The position numbers were made by a program, and so were the translations under genes. Source: Panulirus ornatus (taxonomy: Eukaryota; Arthropoda; Malacostraca; Decapoda; Palinuridae). Taken from it: a DNA stretch of 64,000 nt. The stretch lies in NCBI RefSeq assembly GCF_036320965.1, contig NC_092287.1, forward strand, positions 1,902,325-1,966,324, given 5' to 3'. How positions within the stretch are numbered: the stretch's first letter is position 1; the number at the start of each line of letters is the position of its first letter. The notes beneath the pieces are model-generated. The model had not been told where the DNA came from. It searched no databases and saw only the letters and a list, made by a program, of their open reading frames with translations. Of this stretch, positions 52,740-63,130 are shown piece after piece.

Positions 52740-54755
52740 AGCAGAATTGCTGCAAGAGGTAAAAAAGAGGGCAACTGAGAGTTGGAGTGAGAGAGTATCA
52801 TTAAATTTTAGGGAGAATAAAAAGATGTTCTGGGAGGAGGTAAATAAAGTGCGTAAGACAAGGGAGCAAATGGGAACTTTAGTGAAGGGCGCAAATGGGG
52901 AGGTGATAACAAGTAGTGGTGATGTGAGAAGGAGATGGAGTGAGTATTTTGAAGGTTTGTTGAATGTGTTTGATGATAGAGTGGCAGATATAGGGTGTTT
53001 TGGTCGAGGTGGTGTGCAAAGTGAGAGGGTTAGGGAAAATGATTTCGTAAACAGAGAAGAGGTAGTGAAAGCTTTGCGGAAGATGAAAGCTGGCAAGGCA
53101 GCAGGTTTGAATGGTATTGCAGTGGAATTTATTAAAAAAGGGGGTGACTGTATTATTGACTGGTTGGTAAGGTTATTTAATGTATGTATGACTCATGGTG
53201 AGGTGCCTGAGGATTGGCGGAATGCGTGCATAGTGCCATTGTACAAAGGCAAAGGGGATAAGAGTGAGTGCTCAAATTACAGAGGTATAAGTTTGTTGAG
53301 TATTCCTGGTAAATTATATGGGAGGGTATTGATTGAGAGGATGAAGGCATGTACAAAGCATCAGATTGGGGAAGAGCAGTGTAGTTTCAGAAGTGGTAGA
53401 GGATGTGTGGATCAGGTGTTTGCTTTGAAGAATGTATGTGAGAAATACTTAGAAAAGCAAATGGATTTGTATGTAGCATTTATGGATCTGGAGAAGGCAT
53501 ATGATAGAATTGATAGAGATGCTCTGTGGAAGGTATTAAGAATATATGGTGTAGGAGGCAAGTTGTTAGAAGCAGTGAAAAGTTTTAATCGAGGATGTAA
53601 GGCATGTGTACGTGTAGGAAGAGAGGAAAGTGATTGGTTCTCAGTGAATGTAGGTTTGCGGCAGGGGTGTGTGATGTCTCCATGGTTGTTTAATTTGTTT
53701 ATGGATGGGGTTGTTAGGGAGGTGAATGCAAGAGTTTTGGAAAGAGGGGCAAGTATGAAGTCTGTTGGGGATGAGAGAGCTTGGGAAGTGAGTCAGTTGT
53801 TGTTCGCTGATGATACAGCGCTGGTGGCTGATTCATTTGAGAAACTGCAGAAGCTGGTGACTGAGTTTGGTAAAGTGTGTGAAAGAAGAAAGTTAAGAGT
53901 AAATGTGAATAAGAGCAAGGTTATTAGGTACAGTAGGGTTGAGGGTCAAGTCAATTGGGAGGTAAGTTTGAATAGAGAAAAACTGGAGGAAGTAAAGTGT
54001 TTTAGATATCTGGGAGTGGATCTGGCAGCGGATGGAACCATGGAAGCGGAAGTGGATCATAGGGTGGGGGAGGGGGCGAAAATTCTGGGAGCCTTGAAGA
54101 ATGTGTGGAAGTCGAGAACATTATCTCGGAAAGCAAAAATGGCTATGTTTGAAGGAATAGTGGTTCCAGCAATGTTGTATGGTTGCGAGGCATGGGCTAT
54201 GGATAGAGTTGTGCGCAGGAGGATGGATGTGCTGGAAATGAGATGTTTGAGGACAATGTGTGGTGTGAGGTGGTTTGATCGAGTAAGTAACGTAAGGGTA
54301 AGAGAGATGTGTGGAAATAAAAAGAGCGTGGTTGAGAGAGCAGAAGAGGGTGTTTTGAAATGGTTTGGGCACATGGAGAGAATGAGTGAGGAAAGATTGA
54401 CCAAGAGGATATATGTGTCGGAGGTGGAGGGAACGAGGAGAAGTGGGAGACCAAATTAGAGGTGGAAAGATGGAGTGAAAAAGATTTTGTGTGATCGGGG
54501 CCTGAACATGCAGGAGGGTGAAAGGAGGGCAAGGAATAGAGTGAATTGGATCGATGTGGTATACCGGGGTTGACGTGCTGTCAGTGGATTGAATCAGGGC
54601 ATGTGAAGCGTCTGGGGTAAACCATGGAAAGCTGTGTAGGTATGTATATTTGCGTGTGTGGACGTATGTATATACATGTGTATGGGGGTGGGTTGGGCCA
54701 TTTCTTTCATCTGTTTCCTTGCGCTACCTCGCAAACGCGGGAGACAGTGACAAAG
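52740..54755 (+). mobile_element. family L copy, duplicate of 47095-49110
   Basis: The 570-codon RT frame at 52747-54459 is identical in translation to the first copy, including the early TAG at 54457-54459. The tail differs by at least one base ('tttctttcatc' against 'tttctttcgtc'). Confidence 0.92.
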
Positions 54756-55143
54756 CAAAAAAAAGAAAAAAAAAAATTATTATCACCACTCTCAGAAAAT
54801 TTCTACCATCACTATAGATTTATTACTCTTAGTAAAGTTACAGCTATCATTGTCAAAGTTACCAGTGTCTCCATGGTATTACTGCTATCACAATAAATTT
54901 AACCACTACTGTCACAACAAAACAAATGTCAGCACTATGAGTGTTACCCATATTCCTATTATTGTGCTATTCCAATGAGCATAAGAGACAGTTTTTATTT
55001 GCATCAAGTGCATTGGAAATTGCTCTCACTGATATGTTTTATGTTAGCTGAGATGGCACGGACAGGTGAGGCCCTAATCAAGGCCATCCCGTTAATACTA
55101 TATATATTTTATTTTATTTTTTTTTTTTTATTTTTTTTTTTTT

Positions 55144-56397
55144 TATACTTTGTCGCTGTCTCCCGCGTTTGCGAGGTAGCGCAAGGAAACAGACGAAAGA
55201 AATGGCCCAACCCCCCCCACCCATACACATGTACATACACACATCCACACACGCAAATATACATACCTACACAGCTTTCCATGGTTTACCCCAGACGCTT
55301 CACATGCCTTGATTCAATCCACTGACAGCACGTCAACCCCTGTATACCACATCGCTCCAATTCACTCTATTCCTTGCCCTCCTTTCACCCTCCTGCATGT
55401 TCAGGCCCCGATCACACAAAATCTTTTTCACTCCAGCTTTCCACCTCCAATTTGGTCTCCCTCTTCTCGTTCCCTCCACCTCCGACACATATATCCTCTT
55501 GGTCAATCTTTCCTCACTCATTCTCTCCATGTGCCCAAACCATTTCAAAACACCCTCTTCTGCTCTCTCAACCACGCTCTTTTTATTTCCACACATCTCT
55601 CTTACCCTTACGTTACTTACTCGATCAAACCACCTCACACCACACATTTTCCTCAAACATCTCATTTCCAGCACGTCCATCCTCCTGCGCACAACTCTAT
55701 CCATAGCCCACGCCTCGCAACCATACAACATTGTTGGAACCACTATTCCTTCAAACATACCCATTTTTGCTTTCCGAGATAATGTTCTCGACTTCCACAC
55801 ATTTTTCAAGGCTCCCAAAATTTTCGCCCCCTCCCCCACCCTATGATCCATTTCCGCTTCCATGGTTCCATCCGCTGACAGATCCACTCCCAGATATCTA
55901 AAACACTTCACTTCCTCCAGTTTTTCTCCATTCAAACTCACCTCCCAAATGACTTGACCCTCAACCCTACTGTATCTAATAACCTTGCTCTTATTCACAT
56001 TTACTCTTAACTTTCTTCTTCCACACACTTTACCAAACTCAGTCACCAGCTTCTGCAGTTTCTCACATGAATCAGCCACCAGCGCTGTATCATCAGCGAA
56101 CAACAACTGACTCACTTCCCAAGCTCTCTCATCCCCAACAGACTTCATACTTGCCCCTCTTTCCAGGACTCTTGCATTTACCTCCCTAACAACCCCATCC
56201 ATAAACAAATTAAACAACCATGGAGACATCACACACCCCTGCCGCAAACCTACATTCACTGAGAACCAATCACTTTCCTCTCTTCCTACACGTACACATG
56301 CCTTACATCCTCGATAAAAACTTTTCACTGCTTCTAACAACTTGCCTCCCACACCATATATTCTTAATACCTTCCACAGAGCATCTCTATCAACTCT

Positions 56398-56400
<3 letters not shown>
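55144..56400 (-). mobile_element. family L copy A3
   Basis: Minus-strand copy with tail and RT frame to 55333. It is more diverged from A1 and A2 (RKMCGVRW, NWRWKAGV). It is truncated at its 5' side inside the DRVDRDALW region, where it passes into (AT)n at 56401. Confidence 0.9.

Positions 56401-56440
<40 letters not shown>
56399..56440. repeat. (AT)n microsatellite
   Basis: About twenty AT units at the junction of L copy A3 and a family S element. The L sequence just before it, 'tctatcatat', could have seeded the expansion. Confidence 0.95.
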
Positions 56441-56442
<2 letters not shown>

Positions 56443-56820
56443 GCATACATATTTGCCATTTTCCACGTTAGCAAGGTAGTGTCAAGAACAGAAGACAGCC
56501 TTAGAGGAAAAAAATCCTCATCTGGCCCCCTTCTCTATTCCTTCATTTGGAAAAGTGAAAACTGGAGGGGAGGATTTCCAGCTCCATGCTCCCACCCATT
56601 TTAGTTGCCCTCAACAATACATAGGGAATATGTGGTAAGTATTCTTATACCCTAGCCTGAGCCAGGTACCCATTTTATCGACCAAACCCTAGGGGTGGAT
56701 GAACAGCTGGGTTTACTGTGGATTAACTGCCACAACCAGGATTTGAACCAATGCACTCAATCCTTGGCAGCTCATGAGTGCGTCATGGTCAGGAACACTA
56801 ACGCTAATCAGAACCAGGGT
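56441..56820 (-). mobile_element. family S (SINE-like) with tRNA-derived head
   Basis: Minus-strand, fullest S copy. The tail is at 56450-56500 ('cacgttagcaaggtagtgtc') and the body at 56530-56650. The head contains 'ggatttgaacc' (56739-56749), the reverse complement of a perfect B box GGTTCAAATCC, with an A-box-like 'tagcgttagtg' about 60 bp further (reading minus from about 56817). This indicates an RNA polymerase III promoter and tRNA origin. Confidence 0.8.
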
Positions 56821-57019
56821 TGTCTGTTTTATTTAGCATCATTTTAGAATCACAGACATGCTCAGTTTGAGGTTTGTGTGGGATATTTTTTGTTTACTAC
56901 AGCCAGTGGTCATGTTTTTTTATTTAGACAATAGTTCTTTGTGGCATGATCTTTTTCTTTTTTTGTAAAAACTATACAAAAATTTGATAAAATTTTTCCA
57001 TACTTACATTTTTTTTTTC

Positions 57020-57090
57020 ATACTTGTTTGTTTTTTTCTCACATTATTGAGGTAGCGCAAGGAACAGATGAAGAGAGGCCTCATTAGAAA
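57020..57090 (-). repeat. short L/S tail fragment
   Basis: 'ctcacattattgaggtagcg' and 'ggaacagatgaagagaggcc' match the shared terminus. Confidence 0.6.
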
Positions 57091-57136
57091 ATATTGGTTT
57101 TATGAGTTGCAAGGTTTAGTCGTTCCTTCTTTATAG

Positions 57137-57202
57137 CATTATGCTTTCTAGTAGTTGCTTCTGGTAATCCAGGAACCCGGGCATATACTACTACTAATGC
57201 AG
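57137..57202 (+). CDS. candidate alternative IDH3G penultimate exon
   Basis: Open segment ending GNPGTRAYTTTNA before donor gttagt. Three possible acceptors (exon start 57137, 57152 or 57155) all give phase 1, the same as exon 9, so exon 8 can splice to it. It exits in phase 1, matching the exon at 58889. 'TRAYTTTNA' is loosely like the 'TTTDF' after the GG motif of IDH3 C-termini. No transcript evidence. Confidence 0.4.
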
Positions 57203-58888
57203 GTTAGTTGCGTGTGTTTAGTCTTTTTCTTTATTGGAGGTATGTTAGAATGTTTTTTCAAATAGGATATTTGACCATTGTTTCAGTAATACAGATGTTT
57301 CTTGTACATACTTGTTTTCCTCTAGGAAGGAAAAAAAGAGATTTAAGTCTCTTGTAAGTAAAAAAAAAAAAAAAAATTAGGTTTTCTCTAACTTCTAAAC
57401 AAGAACATTCTGTGGGGAGATTGGTTGATTTTTTTTAAGGTTGTCTGACATGTTAATTGTGTGAGAGACATAGTTAAGTGATTGTGGAACTTATGACTAG
57501 ATTGCTGTGATTGCATGAGATCTGGAATTTTTGATGGTATGAATTGTTTTGTGAAGTGTGTGTGTATAGAGATTCTGTTAGACTGAGCCTGACACAGCTT
57601 CTTGTCGGTTCTTAGGAAGCCATTACTGGCACAGGTTGTGTGTGTGTTCTTGGAATGTCATTACTAGCACAGTTCTGTTTGTATGTGACTGTAAGTTTAG
57701 TGGGAACTTGATGAAAGGTGAGTAGTTTGTCAGATTTTATAGGTTGAGGATATTTTTTTGTGTGTGAGAACTTGAAAAAATAGCTTAGGAAATGGATCTA
57801 GGGGAGAAACTCTTTGTAGTAGATAACTTGAGTTTAGTGGTAAGAGATTGAGGAAAGGGAGTGAAAATGACCATGAAAAATATGGAGTATTTGCAGATAC
57901 ATAGGTACAGAGAAGAAAGGATAAATAAATAGTATGATAGATACGTACCTGGTCAAAAACAATGATAGTAATGACAATAAATGGTTTTTATTAGATTTAC
58001 GGTAGTTAAATGCTGAAAATATACAGACAAAAATACACTCGGTATATGTAGTGGGAAAATAAAAAAAAGAAATACTTTTTACAAAAATACTGGGATACCA
58101 CTCTGCAGAATAATGATTATATTCACAGTGGTTAGGATGGAGCTGTTCTTTAGGTAGTAAGTATGAGCTTGCACTGACTTGACATATTGAAGTTGAGTAT
58201 GTAATGAAACAGTAGGCAGAACAAACTGAAGTCAGTAAAATAGAGGAAATGCAAAAGACACTTCACAAGTAGAATTAAGGAAGTGGTATGCTTGAGCTCA
58301 TTTCCAGTGGTGTTAGAAAAAGAGATACCTGATAATACATGCCTGGTTGTAAACAGAGGAAGTGAAAGAAAGTGTACTCATATTTAAAAGTTCACAACAT
58401 GAAAAAAGCAGAAGCTAAAAATATGCAGAAACTTTTCACTGTTCTAGTAAGTGAAATAAAACCTTTTAAGAAGAGAGCTTACAGAAATCTTTAAAGGAAA
58501 ATGTGACAGAGGGTTGAAAATAGTTACACCTAACCTCAGTATTTACAAATGGACAGTGCAATGGCAACAGAGAATGACTAAACTTTCTTTATGCAGTAAG
58601 CACTAATGACAGCATGCCTCACAGCAAAACCTTATCAAGGATGCTCATTAGGGAGTGTCACATAATGGGAGATCTTTATATGATCCAAAATTTTTGTTAG
58701 ATGTACCTAGTGAATATGTACTGGAAAAGATCAGGGGTAAAGTGAAAGGTTAGCGTGAATGCATTTGAATATGAAAAGCACCCTGAAATGATAATGTGGT
58801 GTTTTGTGTATCAGCGGGATGTTGATGTGCAGGATTAAATTGTGAATGTGTGAAATGTATGTATAGAAATGTGTTGATTTTATTTCAG
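57203..58888 (+). other. intron or intergenic sequence before candidate last exon
   Basis: 1.7 kb AT-rich; a poly-A run at 57360-57377. No repeat family or other exon recognised. Confidence 0.4.
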
Positions 58889-58980
58889 TGAGAAGATTCA
58901 ACAAGGGTCATTATGAACAGCGGGAATTAATTGCTGGATCAGATAAAACTACAGAAATCCATTTGATTGACTTCGAATAA
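58889..58980 (+). CDS. candidate alternative IDH3G last exon
   Basis: Follows a good acceptor 'tttatttcag'. With one base from the previous exon it reads VRRFNKGHYEQRELIAGSDK then TTEIHLIDFE and TAA at 58978-58980. The stop overlaps an AATAAA (58976-58981). The peptide has coding-like composition, but I do not recognise it. It may be an alternative IDH3G C-terminus or the end of another plus-strand gene. Confidence 0.5.
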
Positions 58981-58981
58981 A
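58976..58981 (+). terminator. polyadenylation hexamer overlapping stop codon
   Basis: AATAAA shares bases with the TAA stop of the candidate last exon. GT-rich sequence follows within 30-60 bp ('gttctttttattaagttc' near 59034). Confidence 0.4.
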
Positions 58982-60752
58982 ATGTAACAGTGTTCTATAG
59001 GTATTATGATGTTAGATTGTCACATTTGATTATGGTTCTTTTTATTAAGTTCACTACTGGCTGTTGAAACTGACCCCATTGAATTAATATAAACACTTCA
59101 GTATCATGACTTAACCCCTTAACTATGATGATGAAGGTCCAAAAGTGAATCCTGCAGGCTTTAGAGTTCAGCAACAGCCTTCTTACTGCGGTGAATTACT
59201 TGGAAATTTCAGTTATAATTCTTTGGTTGTTATTACCTATTTTTAGTATAGGGAGGTAGTTTTACTCTCATAGGGCCCAATCTCTTTAACACTCTCTTCT
59301 ATCGTATAGCCTCTTAAATTTATGTATGCTGTCTGCATTAACCATGTCTTGTAGTCAATCTTTCTCTTTCATCCAACACTCTTCTGTAAAAGTATTTCTT
59401 TACATCCTTATTTACAAGTTTATTTCATAATTTCATGTTATGTCCACTGGTTGTCCTTGAATAGAGTAACAAGCTGATATGTATGATGATTACTTAATGC
59501 TTGAGGTTTCATACTCCAAAAGGTAAAAGCAGGTGAGAGTAAAATAATGTATGCTGCAGTGAAATCTCTTAATGAAAGTATTGCACAGTTATATAGTAAT
59601 AGATTTTAGGTTTTAACCATTTGTTAAGAATAGAACATTATTTTCTTGTAAATGCAAATCTTAGGAATACTTAAAAAGGCAGTGATGCAATTACAAAACA
59701 CTTAAGATGGGATGCAGTGCATCACCACTTTTGGATGTGTCCTTTTGCAATTCCTGGTTAAGGTGGGATGCAGTGCATCACCACTACCAGATGTTTCCTT
59801 CTTTTGTAATTCCTGAACTTTAATAAGGAAACTTCCTTCTGTTTATAAAATAGTATGCCTTAACACTGATAGTTGCATCGCATCACTTACAGAGTATTTA
59901 TATTACATAATCACATACAAAAATATATAATTGTCATATTCATTAACAGTGAAGTCATATATTAAAAAAAGTTGAGAAATAAAAGCAAACAATATGTTTG
60001 TATAGAAGAAAAGCTATTAGACCTCTAATAGAATTATCATATAGAAATGCAAAAAGCATTGCTTACGTTGACAATCATCTGGATATGTTTTTGATGATTG
60101 TTTAAGGACATGTTAACTGCATTTGCATGTTTGTGTCAGTATCTCAATCAGTCTCTACGTATCAGGAGTAGCATAGACTTTGGGGACATAAAAAAAAAAT
60201 CGTGGCAGAGCAAAACTTGACTTGCCATCCAGATATTCTGTAATAAAATTTAGAAAAGTATTTAATGGATTCAGAGAGGGGTGATAAATGCCTTATTTCC
60301 CTTTCAAACTGTTGAGAAAGTTTTTGATAAAAAGGAGTTGTAAACATGTTTCATCTTAGCACCAATGAGTCAGCTATCACAGAAAATATGAGTACGAACA
60401 TGATGTTGTTCCTTCCAGAGAAATGTTAGTCTCTTTACAGTGATAATTACTTTCCCTGCATGACTAATTGCATGTATCCAGAATCAGGAAGTTTGGAATA
60501 TCATGTCCTGGAGTAGAATAAGGAATACCTTCTGTAAATTGGAAGGATTCAGACATTAGCAGATCAGTGAATGTTGAAATCTTAATTGTTAAACACTTGC
60601 ATTTGTAAAAAACTTTAAAAGTATGCAAGATTTCCAGACCTACTGATTACTCGTAGCATACAGTTGACCAGCCAATAAAAGCTGACCACTAATTATCTAT
60701 CTGCTTGTCTCTCTGCATGCCATGCACAATTGAACTTCATTATATTGATGCT
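58982..60752. other. convergent intergenic region
   Basis: AT-rich sequence between the plus-strand candidate end and the minus-strand gene end. It holds a ~57-bp tandem duplication (59704-59818). No gene recognised. Confidence 0.5.
59704..59818 (+). repeat. ~57-bp tandem duplication
   Basis: 'gggatgcagtgcatcaccac' recurs after 57 bp, each followed by a related 'gatgtgtccttttgcaattc' / 'gatgtttccttcttttgtaa' segment. Confidence 0.85.
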
Positions 60753-60928
60753 TTATGTAACTGCAGCTTCTTCCCACTTATTTTGAAGTAGTTCATAATC
60801 TAAAAAAAGTTTTGATGACACATTATTTACTAATCCATCGCCATCCCATAATGCTGGCTCAGCATCCATTGCTGGATCATCTTGGTTTGTGACTTTCCAC
60901 CAAAGCTCGCTTTCTATGCTTTGTAGTG
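60753..60928 (-). CDS. terminal exon of uncharacterised gene
   Basis: 176 nt, enters in phase 1, 57 codons plus TAA. Trp- and Asp-rich with no cysteine. Acceptor pyrimidine tract 'ctcatctttttcag' reads well on the minus strand. Confidence 0.68.
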
Positions 60929-61806
60929 CTGAAAAAGATGAGACATATGTGATATTATCAGTGATATTGTTTCACCTTGCAGTAAACAGATTTTGTCAAT
61001 TTTTTACTTGTGATTGCAAGGGAGATTGCTCAAAACAAGAAAATATTTAATCAATCACAAAAAGTTACTTGTTCATTATAGATAACATATAGAGAAAACA
61101 TTTTAACTTCCATTAACATCTACCAACTTTTTCAGAAGTTTAAGGATAGTAAGAAAAATTCTGCTTTAGATTACTTACACCACATTCTCAAGACATATTT
61201 GATGTCCAATTGACCTGTCGATATATGGTATATCTTTAAGCTGTCTCAGTTTCTTCCTCTTGTTATGAGTAAGTCACTTTGAGAAAACTTTACGTTGCAA
61301 CTTCTTTACAGGTATTGACATTATTAGTCTACAAAACTTAAAAAATGTGTATAGGCACCAGAATCAGCAGTTTTCAAGGGTCATAAATTTTCATTTCTTG
61401 AGTACAGGGTCTAGCTCAACCTTTCTAGAAAATTGTAGTTGTATTCCATCTCTGCTTGCACACTATAAAATTGCAGTGGAAATAACATGCTGAAACACAT
61501 TTTGGTGAATTAGATTCCAGTATCATGCTAATACAACAACCTGTATAACCTACTTGTTTGGTGTGGAGTCTTAGTATATGGTGCAAAAATTTGTTCTTCA
61601 TCCAGAACCCAGGTGTTTAGATCGTCATTGTCCTGAAATTCGTATTCGTTGTTAACACCTTTAGCAAAGGTATTGTGGTAGTATAGTTGTTGTCCCCAGG
61701 TTTTGGCATTCAGAAATCCATCATCGGCATGACTTCGATCATTCTTAAGGTTGAAGAGTATGAGAAGAAAAAGAGAGACTCTGGGATTCTTATATGCAAG
61801 AATCAT
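60753..61806 (-). CDS. uncharacterised two-exon protein (about 142 aa as read)
   Basis: Minus-strand exons 61806-61554 and 60928-60753 join at donor 'caa|gtaggt' and acceptor 'tttttcag', phase 1, into one frame ending TAA at 60755-60753. From the ATG at 61806: MILAYKNPRVSLFLLILFN, a hydrophobic stretch that may be a signal peptide, or intron if the exon begins later. Then come acidic, Trp-rich residues (NAKTWGQQLYYHNTFAKG, DLNTWVLDEEQIFAPYTKT, ESELWWKVTNQDDPAMDAEP, LFLDYELLQNKWEEAAVT). The sequence looks genuinely coding (balanced composition, good splice sites). I do not recognise the family. The N-terminus may continue in exons beyond 61806. Confidence 0.65.
60929..61553 (-). other. intron of uncharacterised gene
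   Basis: 625 bp, AT-rich, with donor GTAGGT and acceptor TTTTTCAG on the minus strand. No repeat recognised. Confidence 0.55.
61554..61806 (-). CDS. 5'-most visible exon of uncharacterised gene
   Basis: At least the stretch from residue 22 onward (KNDRSHADDGF) reads as coding. Upstream, the TCTCTCTTTTTCTTCTC run could be either the hydrophobic core of a signal peptide or a pyrimidine tract before an acceptor 'ccttaag'. The start is therefore uncertain. Confidence 0.6.
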
Positions 61807-62039
61807 GATCTGGAATTAGTTGAAATTTGTTAACCTCAAAATAAGATTTCAGTTGTGGCTCAGTTATCAGATCTAGACATTATCATGAATAAAATTGGAG
61901 AAAAGTTGAATTACACTTTAATGTTTAAAGTTTAGATGATTAGTTACAGTAGGCATGCTGCTCCCTTTTATTGGTCTTTTGCAACTCTGAAGCTATTCAT
62001 TTGGAAGTAGGGTAGCAAGAAGAGTGAAGAAGGGAAGGA

Positions 62040-62700
62040 TTCTTTTAGAGGGGAGCTGAGTACTTATGCATATTTGCTGCAAGGTACAGAGTCCTCAGTT
62101 GGGGATTTGAATGTAAGAGTTGGCTATGTGCGAGTTCAGAATATAACTGAGGGGCATAGAATATACGGTATAAATGAAAATGGGAAACTTAGATATTTGG
62201 AGTCCCTACTGTACACAAGGGCACAATGGAAGAAATATGAAGAGAACAGTCCATGGGAAGGTGATCGTATCTTCGGGGTATAATTCTGAAAGGAAATGTG
62301 ACCTTGAAAACGGAAAATGAAAGCACAAGTCTACCAAGCTCAGCCTATGGTGGAGAAGTGTGGACAGTAAATATACAGTTCTGTTATTCCAGCTGCTGAA
62401 CTGAACTATTATCTATAGTAGGAGTGCTTGCAGTGTCACAAGATAGAACAACGTATTGGTGAAGTGTGTAGCTGTATCTCATATAGGGGGAAAACAAGGT
62501 GTGGTTTCAAAGAGCGGGTTCAGTGAGGCACTCTGAAGGGGTTTGGTAATATGGAGAGGATGTATATGTTGGTGATGAAAGTGTATAGGAGAGAGATAGG
62601 AAAAGAGTTAAGAAGGCAGCCATTGAGAGAAAATTGAGCTATTATATTTGGGAGAGGAACTACCTGCAGTGGGTTAGGAAATAAAGATTACAGGAAATTA
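62040..62700 (+). mobile_element. decayed L-like element with endonuclease remnant
   Basis: 62074-62190 reads GDLNVRVGYVRV then GHRIYGINENGKLRYLE, like the 'GDLNARVG ... G.NENG' segment of the AP endonuclease domain of RTE-type LINEs. Around 62537-62620 it reads GFGNMERM, the RT C-terminal motif. The intervening RT is largely deleted. It is the only endonuclease trace in the window. Confidence 0.7.
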
Positions 62701-62749
62701 ATGTACTGCCCTGTAATTGCTAATAAAAATGTAACTTTTCCACACAGAC

Positions 62750-63130
62750 CACCAGATATCTGTTAGGGTCATTAACCCTACTCCACGTCCGCATAGTTTC
62801 GTTTGAGACTCCAAGAGTCGTGCCTGTCAGGGAAGTGCCCGGAATCCAACCAAGTTCCTAACTTGCCGAACGATTTGGTCGCTCTGTCCTCCGATTTTGT
62901 CACCTGAAATTGCCCTTAAAATATTTATATTCATTCTTGCTATCACTGCCTCATCATCATGGCGACCAAGAATGGACTAAATTCCCTCAAGAAGCACCAA
63001 ATTCTCGTGAAGGCCGCCAGATTTACACCAACATTGATATATTCGCCGACAGGGCCATAATTTCAGAGGCGAGGCCACCGAATAATTCATGTGATTGTGG
63101 TGGTGGCGAGGGAGGGAGGGAGATGTGGGA
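62750..63130. promoter_or_regulatory. CpG-enriched stretch, possible promoter / first exon
   Basis: CpG density is visibly higher than in surrounding sequence ('cgtccgcatagtttcgtttg', 'ttgccgaacgatttggtcgc', 'atattcgccgacagggcc'). It lies 1 kb upstream of the minus-strand gene and could be its promoter or that of a plus-strand gene starting at 62959. Confidence 0.35.
62959..63060 (+). CDS. candidate short ORF / first exon
   Basis: ATGGCG start in a favourable context ('catcatcatggcg'), 33 codons: MATKNGLNSLKKHQILVKAA then RFTPTLIYSPTGP and TAA. The basic, acid-free composition resembles a presequence. No donor site was identified, and no match recognised. Could be an upstream ORF or chance. 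Confidence 0.2.
   Translation: MATKNGLNSLKKHQILVKAARFTPTLIYSPTGP

Larger units (their letters stand above)
49499..55143. repeat. segmental tandem duplication, unit 2
   Basis: Second copy of the 5645-bp unit, carrying exons 8 and 9 again and the same plus-strand L copy with the same nonsense mutation. Confidence 0.9.

Noticed and set aside
56739..56817. Possible tRNA gene (B box and A box on the minus strand)
   Set aside because: The flanking SINE body and tail, wide A-B spacing and lack of a cloverleaf indicate a tRNA-derived SINE head, not a functional tRNA.
62740..62795. Minus-strand ATG frame MRTWSRVNDPNRYLVV as first exon of the uncharacterised gene
   Set aside because: No convincing donor in phase with the 61806 exon; CpG context is suggestive only.
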